Assembly (NCBI RefSeq): GCF_050624435.1
Contig: NC_134531.1
Span: forward strand, 250,060,812-250,124,811
DNA from: Tenrec ecaudatus
Taxonomy: Eukaryota; Chordata; Mammalia; Afrosoricida; Tenrecidae
DNA length: 64,000 nt
Direction: 5' to 3'
The translations under genes were made by a program, and so were the position numbers. Below, in pieces: positions 54,746-64,000 of this stretch (position 1 is its first letter; every line of letters starts with the position of its first letter). The notes under the pieces were generated by a model. That model worked only from the letters and a program-made list of their open reading frames with translations, searched no databases and was not told the DNA's origin.

Positions 54746-56095
54746 TCCTACTCAGTCACAATCACTGACTCCTCAGAACTTTTTCTGGAATCAGGAGACG
54801 GTGTATGTAAAGACCCCACAAAGGATCAGTGCCCAGGCTGGAGTCTGACAGGATCTATGTATTAAAGATACTTGCTTGTGTTTGCATCACTTTTATCCCT
54901 ATCTTTCTTTTCCTCCACCCAAAACTCTGTCTCAGGGGGGTTGGCAACTACAGTGACCAGACTGTTTTGTCTGACTTCTCCAGTAGGACACATGGACCAT
55001 CTGAATAGACCCTTAGATCCGGATGGCCCTCTCACTCCCATAGACACAACTGCAGCCAGCCCCAGACTCCAAACCTGCAGACTAAGAGTTTTTCACAAGT
55101 CTAGAAAGAGCTGTCAATCCTTTGAAAAACTAGCTTGCAGAATAGGAGACATAGAGTCAAAAGCTCCAGGTGAGAGTAAATCAGACAACCGAGACAAGGA
55201 GTAAACACTAGAGCTTCTCAAAGTGGTTCACCCTGGTTTAGTCGTGGCCAGGATTAAGTCACATTGGCCCGAATCAATGTCTCTACCCAAATCCCTAGGT
55301 TTCTGAAGTTCCCAGTACCCTGTGTCCTGGAGTCCCTGTCTTTTACCCAGCAACCCTGTTGATTCTACTTTACAGCCACCTTTTCCTTTGTTCAGTTTTT
55401 AAAAATTTCTTTGTTATTAAATTATGTGGTCTATGGAAATTAAAATTTTAAGCCATTAGAAACTTATTTCACTTAAAAAAATAATGCCAGTTTGCAAGTC
55501 AATGTCTGGATAGGCTGAGTAGAAAATAATAGAGCCGGCTCAAAGATGGCAGCCAAGCTCTTGCTGCATTGAATGTGTGTTGCTCTCCACAGTGTTGGAA
55601 GCAAATTGGTGTCATGAAACAGGTTCCTGAAAGGTTCCCAAATCTCTATTCCAAGGATTTAAACCATATTTGCCCCCATTCCATTTAGCCTTCGAGATCG
55701 TTAAAGCTTTTAAAAACAGGTCTACTTCACTTCTTTTCATCAGCCCACAACTGAATTGGCTCATATCAGTTCAAAGACCCAGAAAACACAATCTCTGATT
55801 TGTGGTGTCTTCAAGTTATGATTAACTGCATTTTGACGATCTGCTTTTCTTTTTTATAGAGTTTACCATAAGTAGCATGCACTACATATAATGCTATAGC
55901 ACATATCACTGATGTCGTTCTAGCTGTACGTTTATATCCAATGTTTTCAACCCCCATGGACTAATAAAGGTCAGATGTGTAAAGATGAAAATAAAAAGCA
56001 AGAATAATGAGGTATTTGATTTTTGTCAGGACTGACTCATGACAGAATCATCAGAATGGGGTCGGTCATAACTCGGGGACTGAGTACCTGTCTTC
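54746..56095. other. Unassigned intergenic sequence
   Basis: The 110-codon plus frame at 54872-55204 begins with a hydrophobic stretch (ASLLSLSFFSS), but no domain, splice or homology supports it. No named repeat seen. Confidence 0.3.
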
Positions 56096-56308
56096 CAAAC
56101 CAGTTGCTGTGTGGTTGATTCCAAGTCACAGAACTACCATGTGTGCAGAGCCAAACTGAACCGTGTTAGGTAGGGGCTTCAATGCTGTGTGAGCATTCAG
56201 AAGCAGGCCACCAGGTCTGTGTTCTAAGGCACCACCATATGAGTTCAGAAGTACATTTTAGTTAGGAATTGGACTCTTAATTGTCTGTGCCACTCAGGGA
56301 TGCCATGG
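56096..56308 (-). mobile_element. AfroSINE-related SINE, variant body
   Basis: GTGGTTGATTCCAAGTCACAG, GCAGGCCACCAGGTCTGTG, TTCTAAGGCACCACCATATG. Same variant as at 54375. Confidence 0.65.
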
Positions 56309-56391
56309 GGGGAAATAGCTTTTCTGTACTTAGTGTCCTTCCCAAACTGACAAGGGTGCTAACTTGTGTCCTGGCTTTTCTTATAATAGTT

Positions 56392-57260
56392 GTGTTAGTC
56401 TGAGTACATTAGAAAAATGAATCCACAGAAACTCATATGTATAAAAGAGAGTTTTAGGTAAAGGGTAAGGGCACATCAAGAAAACATCCCAACCCAGTGC
56501 TGCCCAAACCCACAAGTCCAACATTAGCCCATATGTCCCACACCAATACACAAAGTCCTCCTCCATCTTACCAAACACACGCAGTGATGCCGGCTGCAGG
56601 AGGAAAGCCGAATCAGGGAGCGCATAAGCATATCAGCACTAGCAGGGGTCTCCATTCGGCTTCCCCAGCACCCAGTACAGCATTGGGTAGGTCCATGTGG
56701 CTTCTCCTCAGGGAGGTCTTGCAGGAAGTCAGCCTTGCCACCTGAAGCAGAGAACTGGCTAAGGCAGCTGCAACCGAATCTGACCATCAGAAAGCAAGAG
56801 ACCCAAGAACAAGAAAGGCGAGGCTCACCAAGCCATTGATCTCTCCATTAACCCCACCTGTGTTTGTTGGCCAGGTTAAAGCTGAATCAGTGTTAACCTG
56901 AATTCAGGTTAAAGCCGAATCAGTGAGCGCATGAGCATATCAGCACTGGCAGGGGTCTCCAGTCGGCTTCTCCAGCACCCAGGGCTGCATCAGGGTAGGT
57001 CCATGTGGCTTCTCCTCAGGGATGTCTCACAGAAAGTGAGCCTTACCAGTTGAGGTAAAGAACTACTAAGGCTTTACTGCCAAGGCTCACTGGTCTGACC
57101 ATCAGAGAACATGAGACCAGAGAACGAGAAAGGCAAGGCTTACTGAGGCAGTTATCTCCCTGCCCTTAAATTAATACCACATGTGTTTATTGGCCAGGAT
57201 CATTAATAAACCTTAACTATAACAGCAGGTAAAGTAGGACCCACCTCACAATGCCTCACA
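56392..57260 (+). repeat. Unclassified interspersed repeat with a 307-bp tandem duplication
   Basis: GCCGAATCAG begins at 56607 and again at 56914. Shared blocks are GCATATCAGCACT, GGCAGGGGTCTCCA, TAGGTCCATGTGGCTTCTCC, TCTGACCATCAGA and TTTGTTGGCCAGG / TTTATTGGCCAGG. Preceding sequence (GTGTTAGTCTGAGTACATTAG, about 56392) reads like the lead of the same element. Family not certain. Confidence 0.65.
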
Positions 57261-57509
57261 ACGCCACTTTTGCGTGCCAGTGGAATGCTTTTGTTCGGCT
57301 ACAAAGCACCCAGGCGCAGCCTTTTATGTCCTGAATCATTTCCAAGTGGCCCAGGGTCTCCTTCGACTTGAGTGCTATTATCCCCCTGTCTGTTAGACCG
57401 TGCAGCTCTATCTTCAGGCTTGCTCCTTGGTTGTTTATGGATTTCTCAATCTGCCTGCTCAGGTTGAAAAAGGCTTGCTTGCCCATAAAATTCCCACAGT
57501 TCTAAATCA

Positions 57510-57511
<2 letters not shown>

Positions 57512-57562
<51 letters not shown>

Positions 57563-57575
57563 TTCTCTCTCTGCT
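57512..57575 (+). repeat. (CT)n microsatellite
   Basis: Long TCTC tract with occasional TTTC interruptions. Confidence 0.95.
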
Positions 57576-57724
57576 CCTGCTCTCCTCCCTTTTTCCATCC
57601 CGCCCACCCCCTTACTCTCAACTCAGTCCTTAGGACTCTAAGAGCCTACAATGAAAACCATTTTTAAATCTCATTTTGTTCTTCCCCTTATAGCACCTGA
57701 ATCACCTTGGATTATTTGGAGGGT

Positions 57725-57942
57725 CTAAGGGAGACCTGGTGGCATAGGGGTTATGAGGTGAGCTATTAACTGGCAAGATCAGCAGTTCGAAATCACCAAC
57801 CACTCTTAGGGAGAAAGACTGGGCTTCCTACTCTCATGAAGAGTTACCGGCTCAGAAACCCACAGGGGCAGTTCTACCCTGCCCTATAGGGTTGTTGTGC
57901 ATCGGTATCGACTCGCTGGCAGAGGGTTGGGTGAGTTTTTAT
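57725..57942 (+). mobile_element. AfroSINE, full length
   Basis: GGGAGACCTGGTGGCATAGGGG head, AGCAGTTCGAAATCACCAACC (B box), CTCAGAAACCCACAGGGGCAG, CTGCCCTATAGGGTTGTTGTGC and GGTATCGACTCGCTGGCAG. One of the best-preserved copies here. Confidence 0.9.
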
Positions 57943-58400
57943 GCAGCCAATTAAAGGAGCCCTGACATTGCGATGATTTGAGCCCACTCAGGAGGAAGAT
58001 TTGCTCCGATAGAGATAACAGCCTAACCCCTCTCTCCACAATGAGAAAGTCCTCTCTGTCACATGTGGGTAGCATGCATAGAAAATCAACTGGAGGGCAC
58101 CTAAACACAACATGCCTTGACATGTTCCCTCAGGACCTGCCCTGCTTCAGGGGCTCTGCCAGGGAAAAATCTCCGGAAGCAATTTTTAAAGCTCTACCCA
58201 GAGCCTAGTTCTGGACTGTCTGAGGTCAGCAGGCTCTTGGGAACATGGTCAGTGCTGGGGTTGGGGGTTGGAGTCCATTTAGAAATCAGCCCCTGAGTGT
58301 TGGCTGAGTTCAGCACCATGCCAAGGATGGTGGTCGGGGCGAGGAGTATAGCGCATTGGTTTTAGTCAGGCTCAGGGAAAATTACTCGCGATAAATCAGA
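57943..58400. other. Unassigned; possible RTE tail at left
   Basis: AACTGGAGGGCACCTAAACACAACA (about 58089-58112) recalls an RTE 3' terminus; the rest is not recognised. Confidence 0.35.
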
Positions 58401-58404
58401 GCTC

Positions 58405-58548
58405 CTGAGAGGCTGGGTCAAAAGTCGGGGTGGGCCAGACTCCAGAGCGGGTGGGCTGGGTTCCCATCCTGGCTTTGCCAGTCATTCACTGTATATCCTT
58501 GGCAAGGAATCTCACCTCTCTGGGTTCCACTTTCCTCAGCCATGAAAC
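58405..58548 (+). mobile_element. MIR
   Basis: GGTTCCCATCCTGGCTTTGCC, AGTCATTCACTGTATATCC, AATCTCACCTCTCTGGGTTCC. Plus orientation. Confidence 0.75.
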
Positions 58549-58562
58549 AAATCAACCAACGA

Positions 58563-58778
58563 ATCTAACAAACAAACAACCTCACTGCTGTCGAATCCCT
58601 ATCGACTCACAGTGACCCTATAGGACAGGGTAGCACTTCCCCTGTGGGTTTTAGAGACTGGAACTCTTTATGGGACTAAAAAGTCTCACCTTTGTCCCAT
58701 AGAGTGTCTGGTAGTTTTAAACTGCTGACCTTGTGGTTAGCAGCCCAACATGTGACCCATCATGCCACCAGGACTCCT
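58563..58778 (-). mobile_element. AfroSINE
   Basis: CTCACTGCTGTCGAATCCC, CCCTATAGGACAGGGTAGC, TTTTAAACTGCTGACCTTGTGG, GTGACCCATCATGCCACCAGG. Reverse copy. Confidence 0.9.
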
Positions 58779-58818
58779 TTGGGTGCTACTTATAAAGCGT
58801 CCTAAGATTTTGATATGA

Positions 58819-59012
58819 AGGAGCCTTGTGGCACAGTAGTGAAGTAATTGACTACTAACCAAAAGGTTGGTGGTTCAAATCTACCAGCTTCTCTACAGGA
58901 GGCAGGTGCAGCAGGCTGCTTCTGTAAAGATGGATGTCTTTGGAAGCCCTATGGGGCAGTTCTAGCCTGTCCTATAGGATCACTCTGAGTAAGGCTTGAC
59001 TCATTGACAATG
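58819..59012 (+). mobile_element. AfroSINE
   Basis: AAGGAGCCTTGTGGCACAGTAG head, AAGGTTGGTGGTTCAAATC (B box), GCCCTATGGGGCAGTTCTAGC, CTCTGAGTAAGGCTTGACTC. A SPIN copy begins 8 bp beyond its end. Confidence 0.9.
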
Positions 59013-59020
59013 TGCTAGCA

Positions 59021-59206
59021 CAGTGGTTCTCAATCTTCCTAATGCCACGACCCTTTCATACAGTTCCTCATGTGGTGACCCCCAGCCATAAAATTATCGT
59101 TGTTGCTACTTCATAAATGTAATTTTGCTATTGTTATGAATTGGGTGACCCCTGTGAAAGGGTCGTTGGACCCCCAAAGGGGTTGTGAGCCACAGGTTGA
59201 TAACTG
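59021..59206 (-). mobile_element. SPIN-like hAT copy at the end of a SINE
   Basis: CAGTGGTTCTCAATCTTCC to GAGCCACAGGTTGATAACTG, with the internal words CATAAAATTATCGTTGTTGC and CCTGTGAAAGGGTCG. About 186 bp, with a small deletion near the right end. The left flank TGCTAGCA fits the target preference; the right flank (GTAGGTGA) no longer matches. Confidence 0.85.
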
Positions 59207-60197
59207 GTAGGTGAGCATGGTCACTCTGCCTCATAATATTAACTATTACCACCTCAAACCACAACCACTATTCTACTCTGTGATGTTAAATAGAAATGAT
59301 GGAGATAAAATTGGGGATAAGGTGGACGGGGGTAATCAGAGAATGCTTCCTGGAGATAGGGGTTTTAGGAGGAGGACTGAGGAGGAATCAGCCATTGAAG
59401 GGTAGGTAGGAAGATATAAATTGTTGTACCAGAGGCCAGACTGGGTGAGATAGAATTTTCCAAGATGGTGGCCAGCCATCTCTCTCAATCAATAGACCCT
59501 TTGCCACCTAATCTAGACACTCCTCCCACCATAAGGCGGGATCTGGGTCTTTTCTATTTGTAGATGAGTTAGCTGGTGTCAGCTTCAAACAATAGAATAC
59601 AATGTAATTAAGTGATGCTGATGACCAGGCCATGCAGTTGCTGCGTTATTCACTTGGACTTGAGCCTTCAGCTGCCTTGTAAGACATCCAATGATCCTGT
59701 GTTCACTATGCTGCTGCTGCGAAGAAGCTTGAGCTACATAGAGAGACCACCTATAGATACGCAGCTGAGAGTCCTCCTAGCCTAGGCGGGCAGAGGGGAG
59801 GCAGATATGTGAATGAAGGAACCCTCATGATGCAACCATCAAGTCACTATCACATACGATAATCTGTTCTTCCCACAGTTCTTCAACAAATCCACCCAGA
59901 TATCAAGCCACATCAGTCTCTGTGTTTTCCCAGCTGAGACTCTACACTGGACCCTGTCTGAATTGCTGACCCACAGAATCTGTCAGCATGAGAAAATAAC
60001 TGGTGTTTTAAGTCACTGCGTTGGGGGACTTTGTTACTCGGCAGTAGTACCCGGCGCCTCAGGTAAAAGTGCAGAGCTGCAGGAAGAAGCAGTGCAAGAC
60101 AAGTCACTGTTGAGTGCAAAAGCTGGGGGACACAAGATAGAGGGCTCTGAGGTCTGTGGCCTACTCTTACCCATCTTAGAGTTGATAACACGATGGT
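59207..60197. other. Unassigned intergenic sequence
   Basis: No exon or repeat recognised; ATAAACCC/CAAAC-rich at the right edge where the next SINE begins. Confidence 0.3.
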
Positions 60198-60414
60198 AGA
60201 AAACCAAATCAAACCAAACCATAACAAACAAACTCACTGCCATCTAATTGATTCCAACTCATAGTGAGCCTGTAGAGCACAGTAAAACTGCCTCCGTGGG
60301 TTTCTGGAGCTGTGAATCTTTAGCGGAGCAAAAAGCCTCATCTTTCTCCTGTCGAGAGGCTGGTGGGTTTGAACTACTTGCCTGGTGGTAGCAGTATCCC
60401 ATTATATCACTAAA
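60198..60414 (-). mobile_element. AfroSINE
   Basis: AACAAACTCACTGCCATCTAA, CATAGTGAGCCTGTAGAGC, CTTTAGCGGAGCAAAAAGCC, GGCTGGTGGGTTTGAACTAC. Reverse copy. Confidence 0.9.
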
Positions 60415-60887
60415 GCTAATTAATAGTGATGAAACATTTATAGCTCCTCAGAGACTGGCAAAGGGAAATGGGGTGATAATGGAGGGATATGCAGAAGTTC
60501 TTCTGCAAAAGAGAAGTAGAGACAAGTTTTCCCTCTCTACCTCCTTAGCACAAAGGAAGTGGAAGGGCAGACTAAGACACAGTTCCTTACCAATGGATGA
60601 GAGCCAAGATAAAGGAGAGAATGAAATGGCTGGGGGAAGAATGTTCACATTATGCTCACAATTACCTAATAGACTCAAGTTTGGGGTCTGAGACAAGAGC
60701 ACAGCATGAAATCTGGGGCACTGGGACGTGGTTGATAAAAGTGCCAGAATGTGCATCCCTGAAAGGAGGAGGGCCACAACAGATGACCAGCCAATAGCAG
60801 AAGACCCCACAAGAAAGCCAGCCTTTGTTCAGCCATTTGCAGTATATAACATCTGGCTCTACATTTTGCCAGACCTTTTATATTGAC
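60415..60887. other. Unassigned intergenic sequence
   Basis: The 120-codon minus frame here has a hydrophobic N-terminal half but no other support. Confidence 0.3.
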
Positions 60888-61108
60888 TAAGGGCCCTTGT
60901 GGCATAGTGGTTACAATTTGCGGTGACATCCCAAAGGCCAGTAGTTTGATACTACCATCAGGTCTGTGGGAGAAAGATGTTGCTTTCTGCTTCCATAGAG
61001 TTAGTCTTGGATACTCGCAGGGACAGAGCTACCCTGTACCATAGGATCCTGTTCTACATGGTCCCTCAATATGAGCTAGTATTGACTTGATGGCCGTGAG
61101 TTTAAGGG
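60888..61108 (+). mobile_element. AfroSINE
   Basis: CTAAGGGCCCTTGTGGCATAG head, AAGGCCAGTAGTTTGATAC (B box), GACAGAGCTACCCTGTACC, GACTTGATGGCCGTGAG. Confidence 0.85.
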
Positions 61109-61383
61109 CCATTTGGGCTTCCTTTTCCAAGGAACCTCATTCAGTGAACTGACTCTTTCTGATCAATCCTTTCCTCTGACTCTGGTCTGAATGTAGAACC
61201 TCACCTGGGGAGGTCTGAAGCTTGGAGCTGCCTCCCCATGAAAGAAAGTAAACCATGATAGTTCATAAAGGCACTTGTGCAAATTGTAAAACACCAACCG
61301 TGGTTTAATTCAATTTTTAATTGGATAGAAAGTACTCTAATTATGTTGATGAAAAATAAACCAAACATATACACGTGGATACA
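61109..61383. other. Unassigned intergenic sequence
   Basis: Nothing recognised. Confidence 0.3.
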
Positions 61384-61410
61384 GACACACACAAACACGC
61401 ACACACACGA
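61384..61410 (+). repeat. (AC)n microsatellite
   Basis: Short ACAC tract with an AACACG interruption. Confidence 0.85.
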
Positions 61411-61496
61411 GATGGATGTTTGGGGGCTTCTACCCAGCTCTGTCAGAGAGTTAGATTTGTCCCAGGTCTGGGCATAGGAGTCAGTTTTCTTGCATT

Positions 61497-61578
61497 TCAT
61501 TGTCTGGCTCTGTTACTGACCTTGAGCCACGTGACCTAGAGCAGATTGCTTAACATCTCTGAGCCATTTTGGCAACAC
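61497..61578 (+). mobile_element. MIR fragment
   Basis: TCTGGCTCTGTTACTGACC, GAGCCACGTGACCTAGAGCAG, TTAACATCTCTGAGCC. Confidence 0.75.
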
Positions 61579-61893
61579 CGTGTATCAGGGCTGAGAAGGG
61601 GGCGCTGGGTGATCCCTGACACATGATGGGGGAGGGACTCAGCCAAAATAAAGCATACAAGGGTAATGACCATGACATTCTCTCCAGTCTGGGCCTCAGA
61701 GCAGCTCTGGTTCTAGAAAATCCCACAGAAATAATTTTACCAACATGGGCCTTCAGCCCTCACCCAAAACTTAACTCGTTTCTAATCCACACAATGTTTA
61801 CAGCTTTGGGTTCTCATCCCTCTACTTTTTCCAAGAGACCTAGGAGAATGGAGTGTTTGAGCAATATCCAGGTCACATGACCATCTTTCTCAG

Positions 61894-62335
61894 TTCTTTT
61901 TTTTTCATGTATTAAGTTTATTTACAAACATAGCCAGTATGCTATTAAGTTCAACAGAGCTTGATCAATTTTTAGAGGTTGGACTTCATACAATGCTCTT
62001 CTCATCTGTTTCACATATCATTTAAGCATCCTTATTTCTTAAACAGTTGGTGTCTTACTATAAAGAAAGGTGCAGCAAATCCAGACCCAAAGTACATGGT
62101 CATCATAACCAGTAACGGCCACTTGTTTTCCACCGAAAATGGCAAATTCTTCCCAGGGCCCTCCTCATAGTGGCTCCTCTGGACCACAGAGGTGGTGAAC
62201 CTCCGCACGCTCTGCCCCAACATGGCGCTGTTGGAGGCTCCAGGAAACTCCTCGCAGAGAGGGACCACAGGAAAAATAGCAGTAGCAGTTCCTGCTCGCG
62301 ACCTTGTTCCCCGGTGCGCAGGGTCCAAAAGGGCT
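61894..62335 (-). pseudogene. COX7C-like: COX7C retrocopy (processed), coding frame intact
   Basis: COX7C is a small nuclear-encoded inner-membrane subunit of cytochrome c oxidase. The frame runs from ATG at 62223 to TAA at 62032, 63 codons, the usual COX7C length. It reads [20 protein letters not shown] (mitochondrial presequence), [17 protein letters not shown] (start of the mature chain) and a membrane segment ending VRHQLFKK. No intron interrupts it, a recognisable 5' UTR lies upstream (CGGGGAACAAGGTCG on minus), and the 3' side ends in AATAAA followed by an A8 tract (TTTTTTTT at 61897-61904). These mark a retrotransposed mRNA. Relative to the human protein as I remember it, changes cluster in the membrane segment, so loss of constraint is likely. 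No own promoter was identified. An expressed retrogene cannot be excluded. Confidence 0.9.
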
Positions 62336-62469
62336 TTCTCGGTTCTTAACCTGCCTTTTCCTCTCCCAAGCACAACTTTAATGTTTCCATGAGCGTCCGT
62401 GGCTATGATAAAGAATACGTGTTTATGGGAAGTAATCAGGGCCTGGGTCTTCCATATACCAGCTGCCAA

Positions 62470-62830
62470 AGACTCTTTACAGATAGGTACTGTTAGGCCC
62501 TTATGTTTTACTTACCTATTGCTGCTTAGTGACTTTCAATCCCACTCAGTGTATTATTTGCTCACAATTCTGTAATTTGAGGAAGGCTTGGCCAAGGCAG
62601 ATCATCTCTACTCCACATGGCATTGGCCAAAGCTGCTCAAGCAGTGAGACGGGCAAGATGGGTTTGCTTTGGTTCCTAGGTCTAGGGCCTGGGTTCTTGC
62701 TGTTGCATTGGCTCCCCAATTTTCCTCCATGTGATCGTATCATGTGCTTACCTTTAGCTTCCTCACAGCAGGGTGATTTTCAAGATAGATTTTTTTGTCA
62801 GGATAGTTGGGATGACGGCCCATTGACAAA
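62470..62830 (+). mobile_element. Ancient LTR-like relic
   Basis: TTACCTATTGCTGCTTAGTGAC, TTATTTGCTCACAATTCTGTAA and GGCTTGGCCAAGGCAG follow the pattern of an old eutherian LTR (TTGCTGCTTAGTAACAAAT type). Exact family not fixed. Confidence 0.45.
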
Positions 62831-63616
62831 ATCCCTTAAAGGGATTAAATTGAATACACAATTTTCTATGTGACTGCCGAATATCCCCCAGAGCACACAA
62901 GTTGAAGCCACAGGACTTTCTCCCTGAGAGAGGTTCCTTATAGCTTTTGATTGTCTTCTAAGTCCCTTTTCCTTTTCCACATAATGTCTGGGTTGCTTTA
63001 TCAATCGTCTTCCTTCTTTTTATGTGGCACTATCTCTGGCTGTTTAGTCCAAGCCAATGAAGCTCCTTCCCAAACTTACTGGGTTTCCCTTGCATTGGAT
63101 TACATGATGCACTCCATTTTATGAAAGCCATGTCCCCACATCTCTTTGAAATGGATCCCTGTCTGTTTTAGGCTGCAATTCAGCCTATTTAGGCTGTAGC
63201 ACAGCCCCCTGAAGACTCTTAGAAAACCTTTTGCGTACAAGGCACTGCATTACATTCTTTTGTGATCTTAGTACAGGGCATTATAGCTATCTCCTTGATC
63301 TGATCCAACACAGAAGCCATGCTTTCTTGGCAGTCCAGAGGCCGTTCCTATTATGGGACATTATTTTTTGGCAAGAAAGACTTGGGGTTGAAATATAGGC
63401 TTATATTTAAGTTCAGCAAGTCCCTGCTCCTTCATATTTCATATTTTCTGCTAAAAAACACACAACTAAACCCCAAACAGAAGTAGCTTCTTTAGCTTTT
63501 CTTTATCCTTCTGTAGTTTATTATTATTTTTCTGTTGTCTAAATTGTTAATGACGCTGAGAGTTCAGATTCTAGATAAAGCAGAAGAATGGCACTGCCGC
63601 CCAAAATAGTTGTTCT
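62831..63616. other. Unassigned intergenic sequence
   Basis: No exon or named repeat recognised. Confidence 0.3.
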
Positions 63617-63945
63617 TGGTGTTAGTTGGTGTCCAATCAATTCCAGCCCATCCACTCACTTACTGCCATTGAGTCAATTCTGACTCATGGCAATGGAGTA
63701 TAATTGCCCTGGTAGGTTTCTGAGACTATATATCTGTACAGTAGAAAGCCTCAGCTTTCTCTCTCAGAGCAGCTGGTAGTTTTGAACTACTGACCTTATG
63801 GCTAGCAGGACAATATGTCACCAGGGATCCTTTTCAGGACTGTGCCCTTCAGAAACAGATTGCCAGGCCTGCTTTCCTAGGAACCTGTGGGTAGGTTTGA
63901 AGCATCAACCTTTTGGTTAATATGCAAGTGCTTAACAAATGGGCT
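63617..63945 (-). mobile_element. Variant AfroSINE split by a nested AfroSINE
   Basis: The outer element reads GGTGTCCAATCAATTCCAGCCC (left) and continues after the insert with TTCAGAAACAGATTGCCAGGCC, AGGAACCTGTGGGTAGG and ATCAACCTTTTGGTTAATATGC. It is the variant type seen at 54375. Confidence 0.7.
63652..63830 (-). mobile_element. AfroSINE, nested
   Basis: CTCACTTACTGCCATTGAGTC, CAATTCTGACTCATGGCAATGG, GAGCAGCTGGTAGTTTTGAAC, GCTAGCAGGACAATATG. Lies inside the variant SINE at 63617-63945. Confidence 0.85.
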
Positions 63946-64000
63946 TTGTCCTGGTTTGGAAAACCTAAGTCACTGGTCTTTTGCCTAAAGAGTCACTTTC

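Noticed and set aside
57400-57633. 77-codon frame with a long Leu/Ser repeat
   Set aside because: It translates a (CT)n microsatellite.

Overview
The window is mammalian nuclear DNA, very probably from an afrotherian and most likely a tenrec. Three repeat signatures support this. One is dispersed tRNA-derived SINEs whose 3' end reads like the AfroSINE/RTE tail. The second is several RTE (BovB-like) LINE 3' ends ending in AACAAC-type tails. The third is large numbers of copies of a non-autonomous hAT transposon with SPIN-type termini (CAGCGGTTCTCAACC...GGTTGAGAACCACTG). SPIN elements are known from the tenrec among afrotherians. The species call is inference from repeat content. No complete multi-exon gene is visible.

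Layout. Positions 1-2629 and 8590-36655 are a tandem array of about 58 diverged units of about 464 bp. Each unit is [SPIN-like hAT, about 193 bp] + [3' end of an RTE LINE, about 205 bp] + [about 65 bp linker]. The second block is one array split by three insertions of a lineage-specific L1-like LINE 3' end, at 12048-13390, 17166-18731 and 20761-21892. It is cut at 36655 by a fourth LINE copy. Between the two blocks lie about 6 kb of single-copy DNA with dispersed repeats and a decayed exon-like segment at 7345-7548.

From 37.2 kb to the end the DNA is ordinary intergenic sequence. It holds about 19 AfroSINE copies, RTE fragments (including a decayed reverse-transcriptase region at 43.2-45.6 kb), L2, MIR and MER5A relics, an ERVL-type LTR with a nested SINE, a WFIKKN1-derived pseudogene (47.4-48.3 kb) and a COX7C retrocopy with an intact 63-codon frame (about 62.0-62.2 kb). 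A promoter-like RFX X-box plus CCAAT cluster sits at 38.6 kb, next to a signal-peptide-like frame.

The most interesting object is the array. The right edge of its first block (2429-2629) is a complete SPIN copy bounded by a perfect 8-bp duplication, GTTTAGAG. Inside the array the left flank of each SPIN stays GTTTAGAG, while the right flank is CCCTAGAG, which is RTE sequence. The simplest reading is that two SPIN copies once flanked an RTE 3' end and that unequal exchange between them generated a transposon-born satellite. Later it acquired higher-order (about 1393 bp, three-unit) structure. Coordinates of degenerate repeats are read by eye and may be off by tens of bases.
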